Assembly (NCBI GenBank): GCA_023428245.1
Contig: JAEYYX010000021.1
Coordinates: forward strand, 1-64,000
Reading direction: 5' to 3'
Source of the DNA: Pseudomonadota bacterium
GTDB lineage: Bacteria > Myxococcota_A > Polyangia > Polyangiales > Polyangiaceae
Length of the DNA stretch: 64,000 nucleotides
Shown here: positions 6,920 through 16,290 of the stretch, in pieces
Numbering within the stretch: the first letter of the stretch is position 1
How the letters are laid out: every line of letters starts with the position of its first letter
The notes under the pieces: model-generated
Told to the model about the DNA's origin: nothing
The model's input: the letters and a program-made list of their open reading frames with translations, nothing else
Databases searched by the model: none
Made by a program: the position numbers and the translations under genes

Positions 6920-9046
6920 ATGGACCTCCGCACCAGAACCTCCCTTTTCTGTGGCGCTCTCGCGATCGCCATTGCGATCTCAATGCTGCTCCGGAAGCGC
7001 CCTCGCGCGACCCAGCTCTGGTTCGCGGCCTTCGCGGCCAACATCGGCCTGTGGTACCTGGCGCAGTGGCTCTACCTCTTTGTACAAGCGGACGTGTGGG
7101 CTCGCTCGACCGCGATCTTGGCCGTCCTCTTGCCCCAGTTTGCGCTCCGCTTGTTCGAGGCGCTCATGCCCGAAACCGAACGGCGCTCCACGCTCCTCCG
7201 TGTCGCGGGGATCTTGCTCGGTCCTGTTGCTCTCCTCGCGGTGATCGGGCCTGTGGAGCATTGGTGGGTGCGCGGACTCACGTTCCTCTACGTGTTCGGC
7301 TTGCTCGCGTTCGGCCTTGGCTCGCTGTGGGCGCGCAACCGCAGCTCAAGATCTCGCGGCACCAAACGCAGGGTTCGCTTCATGGTGCTGGTGGGCGCGC
7401 TGGCCGTGACCGCGAGCCTCGCTGACTTCCTTTGGTTCATTGATATCAGCGTGCCCCCGATCGGGGCCGCCTTTTCGATTCTGTTCCTGTTTGTGATCAG
7501 CGAATCGCTCATCCGGCAGCGCTTCGTCGACATCTATGACGTCCTCGCGCAGGTTCTTCTCTCGGCTGCGCTCGCCAGCCTTCTAGCAGCGATTTTCTAC
7601 ATTTTCGTCGACCTGTTCGGCGGGTTCGACACGATGTACCTCGCGGCCTTCCTCGCCACGATCGTCATTCTTGTCGTGTTTGAGCCCCTGCGTGAAAAGG
7701 CGAGCCTTGCGATCCACCGGGTTCTGTTCCGAGAGAGGGCCGACCTCGAGCGGGCGATCGAGCGGGTGCGGGGCCAGTTGGTCCACGTCCTCGACGTAGG
7801 GCAACTCGGCAGCGTTGTGATGGGAGCGCTCGAGAACTCTCGGCGCGCGACCGCCGCGGCACTCTACGTCCGGGAGCCCGTAGAGGCGAACTTCAAAAAG
7901 CTCGCCGACTTTGGTCCGGGCGTTCCCGAGCGCATCGAAGCCGCCAAGATTCAGCCGATCCTGGAGTGCCTGGCCACGATTCCCTCAGTGTTGCTGGAGG
8001 ACGAGGCGCACCAAGCCACAGAGGCGCGTCGGGCCGGGCACCGAGAAGAGGCCGAGCAAAAGAGCCGGATGCTCCTGTCCGCGGAGGTCCTTGAAGCGTT
8101 TCGCCGCGGCGCCATCGTGGCGGTCCGGACCAAGACCACGGGTCTCTCTGGGCTGCTCATGCTCGCGGACGATCGCGCCTCCGACGTCTTCTCTTTAGAC
8201 GATCAACCGATCCTCGAAGAGCTCGGGCTGCAGGTCGGCGTCGTTCTCGAGAACTCCCGGCAGTTCCGCCAGATGCAGGTGCGCGATCGCCTGGCCGTCC
8301 TAGGTCAGATGGCAGCGGGTTTGGCCCACGAAGTGAAGAATCCTCTCGGCGCGATCAAAGGCGCGGCTCAGCTTCTCGAGGACCACCGGGAAGGGACGCT
8401 CGACGAGAGCGCGCGCGAGTTCGTCTCGATCATCCTTGAAGAGGTGGACCGCCTCGACCGAGTCGTCGGTTCGGTGCTCGACTACGCGCGACCGGCCCCG
8501 ATCACCATGAGAGACTTCAACGTCGGAGACGTCCTCGAGAGAACGTGCAAAATGCTCGGCACCGAAGCTCACGAAGCGACGATCACCGTCAGCGTCGAGC
8601 CCGAGTTGCCGCCCCTGCGCGCGGATGCGGAACAGCTCAGGCAGGTCGTGATCAACCTCGTGCGCAACGCTCTGCAGGCCATGGGCGGACGCGGCAATGT
8701 CCACGTGGGAGCACGCCTGACTTACCGGAGCGGGCGAGAGGGACTCGAGCCTTGGCTCGAGGTGAGTGTTCGGGACGAAGGACCTGGCATCGCGGCCGAG
8801 GTCATGCAGAATCTCTTCGTTCCCTTCGTAACCACCAAAGAGCGCGGGACTGGGCTGGGGCTCGCCATCAGCCAGCGCATCGTGCAGGAGATGAGTGGGC
8901 GCATCGACGTGGCGTCGAGTCTCGGGGTGGGGACGACCTTCTCGGTCCTTCTGCCCTTTGGCGCCGATGTGGCCCGCCCTGGTCGAGGTAACAGCGAAAC
9001 ATCGCCGGCTTCCTCGGGATTCGCACGAGCTACGTCGACTCCGTGA
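6920..9046 (+). CDS. Membrane sensor histidine kinase with GAF-like domain
   Basis: A 708-residue hybrid sensor. The first 260 residues hold about eight hydrophobic segments. A GAF-like region follows (about 280-440), then a HisKA domain with the H-box LAHEVKNPLGAIKGAA (His470 is the predicted phosphorylation site) and a HATPase domain with N-box INLVRNALQAMGG, G1 DEGPGIA and G2 GTGLGLAIS. It autophosphorylates on His470 and passes the phosphate to a response regulator, which is not encoded next door, so it is an orphan kinase here. The overall plan resembles NtrB-like kinases with a 7TM-type sensor. It follows nadD by 37 bases and may be in the same transcript. Confidence 0.88.
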   Translation: MDLRTRTSLFCGALAIAIAISMLLRKRPRATQLWFAAFAANIGLWYLAQWLYLFVQADVWARSTAILAVLLPQFALRLFEALMPETERRSTLLRVAGILLGPVALLAVIGPVEHWWVRGLTFLYVFGLLAFGLGSLWARNRSSRSRGTKRRVRFMVLVGALAVTASLADFLWFIDISVPPIGAAFSILFLFVISESLIRQRFVDIYDVLAQVLLSAALASLLAAIFYIFVDLFGGFDTMYLAAFLATIVILVVFEPLREKASLAIHRVLFRERADLERAIERVRGQLVHVLDVGQLGSVVMGALENSRRATAAALYVREPVEANFKKLADFGPGVPERIEAAKIQPILECLATIPSVLLEDEAHQATEARRAGHREEAEQKSRMLLSAEVLEAFRRGAIVAVRTKTTGLSGLLMLADDRASDVFSLDDQPILEELGLQVGVVLENSRQFRQMQVRDRLAVLGQMAAGLAHEVKNPLGAIKGAAQLLEDHREGTLDESAREFVSIILEEVDRLDRVVGSVLDYARPAPITMRDFNVGDVLERTCKMLGTEAHEATITVSVEPELPPLRADAEQLRQVVINLVRNALQAMGGRGNVHVGARLTYRSGREGLEPWLEVSVRDEGPGIAAEVMQNLFVPFVTTKERGTGLGLAISQRIVQEMSGRIDVASSLGVGTTFSVLLPFGADVARPGRGNSETSPASSGFARATSTP

Positions 9047-9152
9047 GCCCGTCCGCGCTCGGCTTTCGGGTCCCGCGGTGGCGCTTCCTTGGGCCAGCTG
9101 TTGCTTCCGGGAGGGCCAAAATACCTAAGCCCTTGCATTGTCTTTGCTTTTA

Positions 9153-9182
9153 TTGACCTGCCCAGGGCGGGCCGCCTATTGT
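9153..9182 (+). promoter_or_regulatory. Possible sigma-70-type promoter for the FHA gene
   Basis: TTGACC at 9153 and TATTGT at 9177 are separated by 18 bases and lie about 100 bases before the FHA start. The -35 is a good match and the -10 is moderate. A second -10-like CATAAT at 9232 lies nearer the gene but has no good -35. The 235-base gap holds no gene. Confidence 0.35.
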
Positions 9183-9281
9183 GGTCAGGTCGGCCCTCGC
9201 GGTAAGGCGTGGTCCTGGACTCGGGTAATGGCATAATCTCGAGAATCGAGGTGCCGCCAAGGCCCCTGGCACTCCGTCGAG

Positions 9282-10244
9282 ATGGACTATCAGAATCCGG
9301 CTTCACCCAAGAAAGTGCATAGCACTGAGCTCGCATTGCGCTTCATCTCGGGAAAGTACCAGGGGGGCGAGTTTCCGCTCACCGAGGGCGTGCCGGTGGT
9401 GGTGGGCCGTTCGAGCGATCTCGACATGGTTTTGGTCGAGGAGATGGTCTCACGGCGTCACGCGCGCATCGAGCTCGTGCGCGGCTCGGTGATCGTCGAA
9501 GACCTCGGCTCCACGAACGGGACCTTCGTGAACGGCGAGCGCGTCGAGAAGGCCTACCTGAGCGAAGGCGATCGCCTCCTCATCGGCACCAGCATCCTCA
9601 AGCTCGTTGCAGTCGAAGAGCCTTCCGGAGCAAGCCGTCGGAGCTCCCAGAAGGGGCCGTTTGGAAGGGAGACGACGCGTCAAGCCCCCGCTCAGGTTGG
9701 CAGCGCTGCGCGCATGACGGGGAGCCTCGACGAGATCCCGCTGCCTGATTTGATGCAGCTCTTCGGAACCTCGAAGAAGACCGGCACGCTCCTTCTGCAC
9801 GGAGAACAGGTCGGCCAAATCCATCTGCGTGACGGCCAGATCGTCCACGCCTCCATCGAGGGGACCAACTTGGTGCCGCTCAAGGCCGCCTACCGCATGC
9901 TGCAGTGGACGAACGGGAGCTTCTCGCTCGAGCCTGCAGATCCGAACGTCGGCGCGGGCCTCTCCCTGAGCGCTCAGGCCTATCTCATGGAAGGCATCCG
10001 CCAAATCGATGAGTACGGAGCGCTCGAGCCGAGTCTTCCCCCGAAACATGCGCGCCTCGCGCTGAAGACGCCCCTGACGGCGCCCCTCAGCACCCTCGAA
10101 CAACCCCAGCTCGAGGTGCTCCAGGCTTGCTTGAACTCGGCGGATTTCCAGGCTGCCCTCGATCGGTCGGCCCGTCCGGATCTCGATGTCGCCCGCGACG
10201 TCATCGATCTGATGCGGCGCGGCTACATCGAAGTGGCTGGCTGA
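9282..10244 (+). CDS. FHA domain and DUF4388 (PATAN-like) signalling protein
   Basis: A 320-residue cytoplasmic protein. An FHA domain occupies about 20-105, with the phosphothreonine-binding signature VVGRSSDLD, SRRHARIE and LGSTNGTFVNG. A DUF4388/PATAN-like domain occupies about 145-230 (SLDEIPLPDLMQLFGTSKKTG, GQIHLRDGQIVHA). The C-terminal 80 residues form a helical region (LDVARDVIDLMRRGYIEV). FHA domains bind phospho-Thr peptides, so it is probably read out by a Ser/Thr kinase such as the one at 12.6-15.3 kb; that link is inference. DUF4388 proteins are frequent in deltaproteobacterial signalling. It is convergent with hisD. Confidence 0.88.
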   Translation: MDYQNPASPKKVHSTELALRFISGKYQGGEFPLTEGVPVVVGRSSDLDMVLVEEMVSRRHARIELVRGSVIVEDLGSTNGTFVNGERVEKAYLSEGDRLLIGTSILKLVAVEEPSGASRRSSQKGPFGRETTRQAPAQVGSAARMTGSLDEIPLPDLMQLFGTSKKTGTLLLHGEQVGQIHLRDGQIVHASIEGTNLVPLKAAYRMLQWTNGSFSLEPADPNVGAGLSLSAQAYLMEGIRQIDEYGALEPSLPPKHARLALKTPLTAPLSTLEQPQLEVLQACLNSADFQAALDRSARPDLDVARDVIDLMRRGYIEVAG

Positions 10245-10272
10245 CTCGTCGGCGCGATAAGGTTGCACCTGA

Positions 10273-10323
10273 CCGGGTACGGAAAGCGTACCCGGCTCGA
10301 GAGTGGCGCCCGGCTCGAGAGTG
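10273..10323. repeat. Short inverted repeat and 15-bp direct repeat between convergent genes
   Basis: CCGGGTAC at 10273-10280 pairs exactly with GTACCCGG at 10288-10295 around a 7-base loop. Immediately after it, CCCGGCTCGAGAGTG occurs twice (10291-10305 and 10309-10323, period 18). There is no T run, so termination of the FHA gene is possible but unproven. Confidence 0.45.
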
Positions 10324-10356
10324 TGCGAGCGCTCTCAGCGGTTGCGGTAGTCGGAG

Positions 10357-11661
10357 TCAGCGCGTGCGCACCGAGACAGCTCGCGCGTGAGCTTCGAGGC
10401 CTTCCGCTCGCGCGAGGACCTCGATCGCGGGGCCCTGCCTCTTCAGAGCGCTTGGTTCGTAGCGGATGAGGCTCGAGCGGGCGACGAAGTCGTATACCCC
10501 GAGGGGTGAGCCGTAGCGGGCGGCGCCGCCGGTCGGGAGTACGTGGGACGGTCCCGCGAGGTAGTCACCAGCGGCCTCCGGCGTGTAGTGACCGATGAAG
10601 ATGGCTCCGGCCTTCGTTACGCGGGCTGCGACTTCATTCGCGCTCTCCATCTGGACCGAGACGTGCTCGGCGGCGAGTCGATTGGCTAGTTCGAGCAAGC
10701 GATCGACTGAGTTTACGACGAACACCGTGCCGTGTCGCGCCACCGAAGCTTCGGCGATCTCGCGGCGCTTGCGCCCTCGCGCGTCGAACTCCGGGAGCTC
10801 GGCGAGCTGGCGCAACGTGGCGCCGACGACGCGCTCCGCGAAGGCGCGGCTCGTGCAAATAAGGAGGGGATAGGCGTCCTCGTCGTGCTCCGCTTGGGAC
10901 AAGAGGTCGGCCGCAACGAAGTCCGGATTTGCGCTTTCGTCGGCCAGGACCAAAATCTCGCTCGGTCCTGCGATGCTATCGATCGAGACCTGGCCAAAGA
11001 CGAGCCTCTTGGCGGCGGCGACGTAGATATTGCCTGGACCCACGATCTTATCACAGGAAGGGATCGTCTCGGTGCCGTAGGCCAGAGCAGCGATCGCTTG
11101 AGCTCCGCCCGCTTCGACGATCGCCGTGACGCCGGAGAGATAGGCGGCCGCGCGCACTTCGACGCTCGTGTCCGGACTCGCGAGCAGAATCTCTGGCACG
11201 CCAGCGACCTTTGCCGGGATTGCGCTCATGAGCACGCTGGAGGGGTAACAGGCCTTGCCCCCAGGAGCGTAGATACCCGCGCGGTCCACGGGGCTCACGC
11301 GGCTCGAGAGGAACACCTCGTCCTCCTCGTACCCAAAGGTGTTCAGCTGCGCTTTCTGGTGCTGGTGGTAGGCGGCGACGCGCTGGGCGGCCGTCTCGAG
11401 GGCGCTTCGGAGGTCCTGGGGCAGACTCTCGAGGGCGGCCTTTCCACTGTAGTCTCGGACGAGGAAGGTGTCCGGGCTCCGCCCTTCGAACTTTTGCACG
11501 TAGCGGCGGAGAGCGGCGTCCCCTTCACGACGCACGTCGGACAGGATCTCGCGCACGACAGGCTCGACCCGATCGAGGTCGGTGTCCCCGCGGGAAGCGA
11601 GGGCGCGGAGCTCGACGGAAAATTCAGGGGAGGACTCTTCGAGCAGACGCAGGGTGGTCAT
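10357..11661 (-). CDS. hisD: Histidinol dehydrogenase
   Basis: A 434-residue enzyme catalysing the last two steps of histidine synthesis, L-histidinol to L-histidine with two NAD, using zinc. The family blocks are all present: GGTQ-type GGAQAIAALAYGTETI, CDKIVGPGNIYV, GPSEILVLAD, LLSQAEHDEDA with the catalytic and zinc-binding His/Gln, and HVSVQME and GPSHVLPTGG later. The length is normal. It follows the HAD gene by 2 bases, so it is translated with it, away from other his genes. The N-terminal 20 residues (TTLRLLEESSPEF) fit the family, supporting the start at 11661. Confidence 0.93.
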   Translation of the reverse strand: MTTLRLLEESSPEFSVELRALASRGDTDLDRVEPVVREILSDVRREGDAALRRYVQKFEGRSPDTFLVRDYSGKAALESLPQDLRSALETAAQRVAAYHQHQKAQLNTFGYEEDEVFLSSRVSPVDRAGIYAPGGKACYPSSVLMSAIPAKVAGVPEILLASPDTSVEVRAAAYLSGVTAIVEAGGAQAIAALAYGTETIPSCDKIVGPGNIYVAAAKRLVFGQVSIDSIAGPSEILVLADESANPDFVAADLLSQAEHDEDAYPLLICTSRAFAERVVGATLRQLAELPEFDARGRKRREIAEASVARHGTVFVVNSVDRLLELANRLAAEHVSVQMESANEVAARVTKAGAIFIGHYTPEAAGDYLAGPSHVLPTGGAARYGSPLGVYDFVARSSLIRYEPSALKRQGPAIEVLARAEGLEAHARAVSVRTR

Positions 11662-11663
11662 TC

Positions 11664-12638
11664 TCAGGCCCGGTTTTGTCGCGTTCGGTGCCGGCCGGCA
11701 AGGAGTTTATAGTTCGCGTCAAAATGCCTGATTTCGCGTCCAAATGGCTCTACTTTGAGGAGTTCTTCCATTTCACCGACCCAATCAGCGCGGTGTGACG
11801 CGCCTTTGAGCGCCTCGAGGGAGCGAGCCGTGACGAGCCCCCGGCGCGCCAAATCCCAGTAGGAGCGTGAAAGCGCGGAGTCGTCGAAGCGGTGCAGCTG
11901 GGTAAGGGAACGGGTGACCCGAAGGGTTGCCGGCACGTCCAAGACCCCTCGCTCGAGGAGAATGAAGGCTGCTTGCGCGTAGTTGAAGAAGGCGAACAGG
12001 CGTGGGCCAAACATCGCAAACTCGGAGGGCGCACTTTGGTTCGCGAGATGAATCAAGATCAGGGGCGCGCCAGGTCGACCCGCGCCGTATCTCTGGGTCG
12101 CAAGCTCGAGGATCTGCTCGCGTTCATCAGGATAGAGCTCCCCCGCCTCGAGGACTTCCCGGAGCCCGTCCAGCGCGAGGGTGCCTTCGAGGATGTCCGC
12201 ATAGAGGGAGTAAATGAACGCATCTGACTCCGAGTCGTCACCGACGAGGAGCTCGAGATCGGGCGCTGGTCTGCCGGCCTTCGCCTCCTCGTCGCTCGCC
12301 GACAAGAGCGCGAGGAGCTTGTAGCCAAGCTGACCGCGGAGCGATCGGAATCGAAGCCGGAGCAAATTCTTGAGATTCGGCTTGAGCGTGAGGCGATCAG
12401 GGGTCACGCCGTCGAGCATCAGGCGCAGGCGGATGCTCGTGCGCAGCTGCTTGGGGCTGCCGGAGAGGACATGGACATAGGCGCGGCTCCTAGTGAGCTC
12501 GAGGAGGAGCTCGGTGGCGCCCGGCACCGCGCGCTTCTGATCGGCGCGCTCAGTGGCGCTCTTCCAGAGGTCTCCGACTGTCGCGAATTCACTCCGGAGG
12601 TACGTCTTGTCGAGGTCGAAGCGCGCAACCAGGTTCAT
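11664..12638 (-). CDS. HAD-type phosphatase, App1/DUF2183-like
   Basis: A 324-residue protein. Its N-terminus FDLDKTYL carries the two HAD motif-I aspartates (Asp8, Asp10), VHVLSGSPKQLR is motif II, LTLKPNLK contains the motif-III Lys and LLVGDDSESDAFIYSLYADIL is motif IV. The layout, with LSGSP and a GDDSxxD block, resembles the catalytic domain of App1-type phosphatidate phosphatases. The substrate in this organism is not known; a phospholipid or other phosphomonoester is a guess. The C-terminal 120 residues are helical and not catalytic. It overlaps the kinase gene by 4 bases and precedes hisD by 2 bases, making a kinase-phosphatase-hisD operon. Confidence 0.75.
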   Translation of the reverse strand: MNLVARFDLDKTYLRSEFATVGDLWKSATERADQKRAVPGATELLLELTRSRAYVHVLSGSPKQLRTSIRLRLMLDGVTPDRLTLKPNLKNLLRLRFRSLRGQLGYKLLALLSASDEEAKAGRPAPDLELLVGDDSESDAFIYSLYADILEGTLALDGLREVLEAGELYPDEREQILELATQRYGAGRPGAPLILIHLANQSAPSEFAMFGPRLFAFFNYAQAAFILLERGVLDVPATLRVTRSLTQLHRFDDSALSRSYWDLARRGLVTARSLEALKGASHRADWVGEMEELLKVEPFGREIRHFDANYKLLAGRHRTRQNRA

Positions 12639-15274
12639 GTCGACCAGGCCCGACGGGTGTCTTCGAGCGTCTCGACCATCTCATGGGAATTTGCTGAGCG
12701 CGCCGCGTAGAGCGCTGCCTCGAGGCGACTCTGAGCTTCTTCGTAGCGCCGGCGTCCGTAAGAGACGTGCGCGAGCGCACCCAAGATCTTGGCGCGGTCG
12801 GCGCTTGCCGGGGGCGCGAGGTCGAGCGCCTCGGAGAGCACGCCATCGGCATCCGAGTAGTCGCCAGCTCTGATCAAAGAGGCTCCGAGTTTTCGGCTAA
12901 AAATCAGCACTGCCCGCATTGGATCGTCGATCTCTCCGCGGGAGATCTCGCGCCGAGCTAGATCGAGTCCGCGCCGGAGCGCGAGCACTTCAGCTGCCGC
13001 GTCGCCAATTGCTGTTGCGCGATCTGCTACCTTTTCGAGGAGCAGGAGCGCTTGGAAGGCCTCGTCGGCTTGATAGGCGTGACCGGCTCGTACCTCGAGG
13101 GGGCCGCGTCTCTTGTCTTCGATGCGCAGGGCGAGTCGATGGAGCTGGCGACGGGCCTCGATCGGGATCGTTGCCAGCGTGACTTTGCGCCAGAGGGGAT
13201 GGGAGAAAGAGGCGATTCCGCTCGCGACTTCGATGATGCCGCGACCAAGGAGCTGTGCGATCGGTGCGTCGACGCCGTCCATGCGAGCGAGCTCTGCGAT
13301 CGTCGAGATCGGTGAGGCGAAGCCAAGCACCGCGAGTCCCTGGAGCACGCGCCGCGCATCCGCGTCGAGCAGATCGAGGCGGCTCGCGATGACGTCGACC
13401 AATTTCTCGGGAATTTCGGTCGCGCCTTCCAAGGAGTAGCGGATCGCTTGATCGAGATAGAGGGGCAGGACTTTCGAGGGGATCGGGATGTTGAGTCCCC
13501 TCGTCGCTGGTCGCGTCGAGCTCGCGTCGAGGGGGCCGAGGGTTCTGTGAGAGGTGCGCTCGACGGACCAGCCTGGGTCGAAATCCGGGCTGTGAGTGCC
13601 GACAATGAGGGCGGCCACTCCCGGAGGATCGTTGAGCAGATCTTGGATCGCCGTGAGCGAGGCGCCGTCCATCTGATCGAGATCGTCGAGCAAAATGACA
13701 GGTGTGCCGCTTTGTTTCTTGGACGAAGTGGCGAGGGCGTAACGCAGCGCACTCGAGAGGCAGTGTTGGCGATCCATCGGGGATCGCGAGTCGCCCGGCT
13801 GGGGTCCGCTGAAGATCTCGATCAGGCCTCGCCGCACATCGAGGGACGCGTCGCCGAAACTGTCGGGATCGATACCCTCTTGGGGCAGCCGCAAAAGGCC
13901 GCGGATGAGCGTCGCGAGTCCCGAATAGGCGACCTTGGCGCCGTAGGGATCGGGGGTGACGCCGACGGCGCGGTCTCCTTGTTCCGTCGCGATCCGCGCG
14001 AACTCTTCGAGCAAGCGGGTCTTGCCGGCGCCGGGTTCGCCCGAAATGCGCGCTCCTTGGATGGTGGCGGTGAGGGGTCTGCGCGCCGACAAGAACGCGA
14101 GCTCCTCGCGCCGTCCGATGAAGGGGAGTGGATAGTTTTCGGCGCGGGACTGAGGCAGTGGCGCCGCGCACTCGCAGCAGTAGCGGGCAAGCGGGACGCT
14201 ATAGCCACACGCCTCGCAATCGATCATCTCTCCGAGCGAGAGGCTCGGGGCGAGGCGCTCGGATGCATCCATCCTTCGCATCTCGCTCTCCGCACTCACC
14301 GCGCTCCGCAGCGCTTCGGAGAACTCCTGGGCATCTTCGAAGCGGTCGCTCGGCAGCTTCGCCAAGGAGCGCTTCACCACGTCCGCGATCGCAGCGGGAA
14401 TGTCGCGGCGAGGCGCGACCTGCCGCGGATCGGGCGCGGGCACCGAGAGGTGCATCATCACGACCTGCGTCGGAGATTCTCCTTCGAAGGGTAGCTTGCC
14501 AGTCAAGAGCTGGAACAAGATGACGCCGACCGCGTAGAGATCGCTCCGGCCATCGATTTCGTCGCCTCTGCCCTGTTCCGGGGCCATGTAGTCCGGCGTT
14601 CCGCAGACGATGCCCGGGCTCGTGACGTTCGTGGGCTGGTCCGCGCGCACCTTGGCGAGGCCAAAGTCGACGACTTTGACGAGATCTCCGCCCCGCCGTT
14701 GAGGCTGAAGGATGATGTTCTCAGGCTTCAGATCCCGGTGGACGATGCCGAGCTCGTGCGCCTCGGAGAGCGCAGCGAGTACCTGGTGGATGATATCCAC
14801 CACTCGGGCCAAGGGCAGGGGGCCGTCCTGTTGGATGACCTGGGCCAAGTCCTTCCCTCGCAGGAACTCCATGACGAGGTAGGGTTCCCCGTCCTCGGTG
14901 CGTCCAAAATCGAAGACGGAGATGCTGTTGGGGTGGTTGAGCTGACTCGCCGCGCGCGCTTCCGTCAGAAAGCGAGCGACCGAGCCCTCGTCCGCCAAGA
15001 GATAGGGGTGAACGATCTTCACGGCGACCGTCCGGCCGAGCACGCTCTGCTCGGCTCGGTATACCCGACCCATTCCGCCGACCCCGACCAACTCGAGGAT
15101 GTGATAACCGGGCGCCAGCGTGGTCCCGATGAACTTGTCGTCGCTCTTCGAGCTCACTGCACCGAGCGGGAACCCGCAGCCCGAACAATAGGGACTGTTC
15201 GTCTCGACTCGCTTGCCGCACTGGGGGCATGGGCGGAAGTCCCCCTGCAACGTGCCGCTGGGTGTGGAGCTCAT
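12635..15274 (-). CDS. Ser/Thr protein kinase fused to AAA-type ATPase, with two zinc ribbons
   Basis: About 879 residues. A zinc ribbon (Cys16-Cys33, CPQC...CSGC) comes first, then a Hanks-type kinase domain (about 57-325) with glycine loop GVGGMGRVY, Lys86, HRDLKPEN (179-186), DFG (203-205) and APEQ. A second ribbon (CEAC...CCEC, 353-369) is followed by a P-loop ATPase with Walker A GEPGAGKT (412-419) and Walker B ILLDDLDQMDG, then a C-terminal helical repeat region. This plan is typical of myxobacterial kinases in which the ATPase/TPR part is a sensor or scaffold. I chose the ATG at 15274 rather than 15490: it gives the ribbon at the N-terminus and leaves a 218-base divergent promoter region. 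It overlaps the downstream gene by 4 bases. Confidence 0.88.
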   Translation of the reverse strand: MSSTPSGTLQGDFRPCPQCGKRVETNSPYCSGCGFPLGAVSSKSDDKFIGTTLAPGYHILELVGVGGMGRVYRAEQSVLGRTVAVKIVHPYLLADEGSVARFLTEARAASQLNHPNSISVFDFGRTEDGEPYLVMEFLRGKDLAQVIQQDGPLPLARVVDIIHQVLAALSEAHELGIVHRDLKPENIILQPQRRGGDLVKVVDFGLAKVRADQPTNVTSPGIVCGTPDYMAPEQGRGDEIDGRSDLYAVGVILFQLLTGKLPFEGESPTQVVMMHLSVPAPDPRQVAPRRDIPAAIADVVKRSLAKLPSDRFEDAQEFSEALRSAVSAESEMRRMDASERLAPSLSLGEMIDCEACGYSVPLARYCCECAAPLPQSRAENYPLPFIGRREELAFLSARRPLTATIQGARISGEPGAGKTRLLEEFARIATEQGDRAVGVTPDPYGAKVAYSGLATLIRGLLRLPQEGIDPDSFGDASLDVRRGLIEIFSGPQPGDSRSPMDRQHCLSSALRYALATSSKKQSGTPVILLDDLDQMDGASLTAIQDLLNDPPGVAALIVGTHSPDFDPGWSVERTSHRTLGPLDASSTRPATRGLNIPIPSKVLPLYLDQAIRYSLEGATEIPEKLVDVIASRLDLLDADARRVLQGLAVLGFASPISTIAELARMDGVDAPIAQLLGRGIIEVASGIASFSHPLWRKVTLATIPIEARRQLHRLALRIEDKRRGPLEVRAGHAYQADEAFQALLLLEKVADRATAIGDAAAEVLALRRGLDLARREISRGEIDDPMRAVLIFSRKLGASLIRAGDYSDADGVLSEALDLAPPASADRAKILGALAHVSYGRRRYEEAQSRLEAALYAARSANSHEMVETLEDTRRAWST

Positions 15275-15492
15275 GTGTGTCTTTGGAACCTTCGACGGCG
15301 CCCAAGCGAGCCGAGTCAAGGAATGGGGGCAAGTCTTACGAACTTCCGTTCCCGCCGCAACAACGAGGCGCGCCCGCGATTTCCCCCGGCCTCGAGGGAT
15401 CGCGGACAGGAGAGCCTCCTTGGGCAGCGGGCCAGTGTCGGCCTTCCTCGGGATTTGAGGGATGCCCCCGAACGGTTGTAGGCTGCTCATCT

Positions 15493-16290
15493 ATGGCTGA
15501 TCGCTTGAGGTTGGGCGAGCTGCTCGTCGAGGCGGGGTTGGTCTCGAGTGAGGCGCTCGAGGCAGCGCTCGAGAAGCAGAAGACTGAGGGGAGGAGACTG
15601 GGCGAGCTGCTCGTTGAGGCGGGAGCTCTCTCGGAGGTTCGCCTGACTCAGGTTCTGAGTCAGCAGCTCAGTGTACCCTGGGTCTCACTCTCCCATATCG
15701 ATTTCTCGAGGCAGCTCTTGAACTTGGTCCCCGCGGAGACCGCCCAGAAGTACGCTGTCGTTCCGATCTACGTGCGGCGGGCGAAGAACCGCCAGCAGAC
15801 CCTCTACGTCGCCATGGTCGATCCGAGTGACCAGGCTGCGCTCGACGAGATTGCGAACTTTTCCGGGCTCCCGGTGCGACCGATGATCGCCCCCGCGTCG
15901 GATATCCTCGGCGCGATCCGCGTCTATTATCTCGGTTTACCGGCGGAGTCGGAGCCTACGCCCGAGTCAGTAGAAGCAGAGTCGATTGAACTTCCCGATC
16001 CGCGCGCTTCCGATCCTCCCCCTCAGATGGTCACCTTGACGCTTCTGGACGGAACGGTCGTGAAGTTGCCTGCGCTGGAGAAGGGACCACTGTCCAACCG
16101 CGAACCTCAGAAGCTGACCGCCCGTGACCTGATTGACGCTCTCCGCGTCCGGGCGCACGGCGGCGACGCCTCTCAAGTCGTCGACGAGAGTATCAACTGG
16201 GAGCTCATGTTTACGTCTCTGCTCTCGATCTTGATCAAGAAGCGCTTGATTCACGATTGGGAGTTCGTGGACGAGATGAAGAAGTTATGA
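15493..16290 (+). CDS. MshEN-domain protein (GspE/PilB N-terminal-like)
   Basis: 265 residues. The first 150 match the MshEN/GspE N-terminal domain, with RLGELLVEAGLVSSEALEAAL, a second RLGELLVEAGALSEVRLTQVL, LSVPWVSLSHIDF and LLNLVPAETAQKYAVVPI. In type II secretion and type IV pilus ATPases this domain binds c-di-GMP or the membrane partner. Here there is no ATPase domain, so it may be a c-di-GMP sensor; that is inference. A Pro/Glu-rich linker and a small C-terminal domain follow. The ATG at 15493 (MADRLRLG) is the start; the frame runs back to 15229 but lies over the divergent kinase gene. It overlaps xseA by 4 bases. Confidence 0.82.
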   Translation: MADRLRLGELLVEAGLVSSEALEAALEKQKTEGRRLGELLVEAGALSEVRLTQVLSQQLSVPWVSLSHIDFSRQLLNLVPAETAQKYAVVPIYVRRAKNRQQTLYVAMVDPSDQAALDEIANFSGLPVRPMIAPASDILGAIRVYYLGLPAESEPTPESVEAESIELPDPRASDPPPQMVTLTLLDGTVVKLPALEKGPLSNREPQKLTARDLIDALRVRAHGGDASQVVDESINWELMFTSLLSILIKKRLIHDWEFVDEMKKL

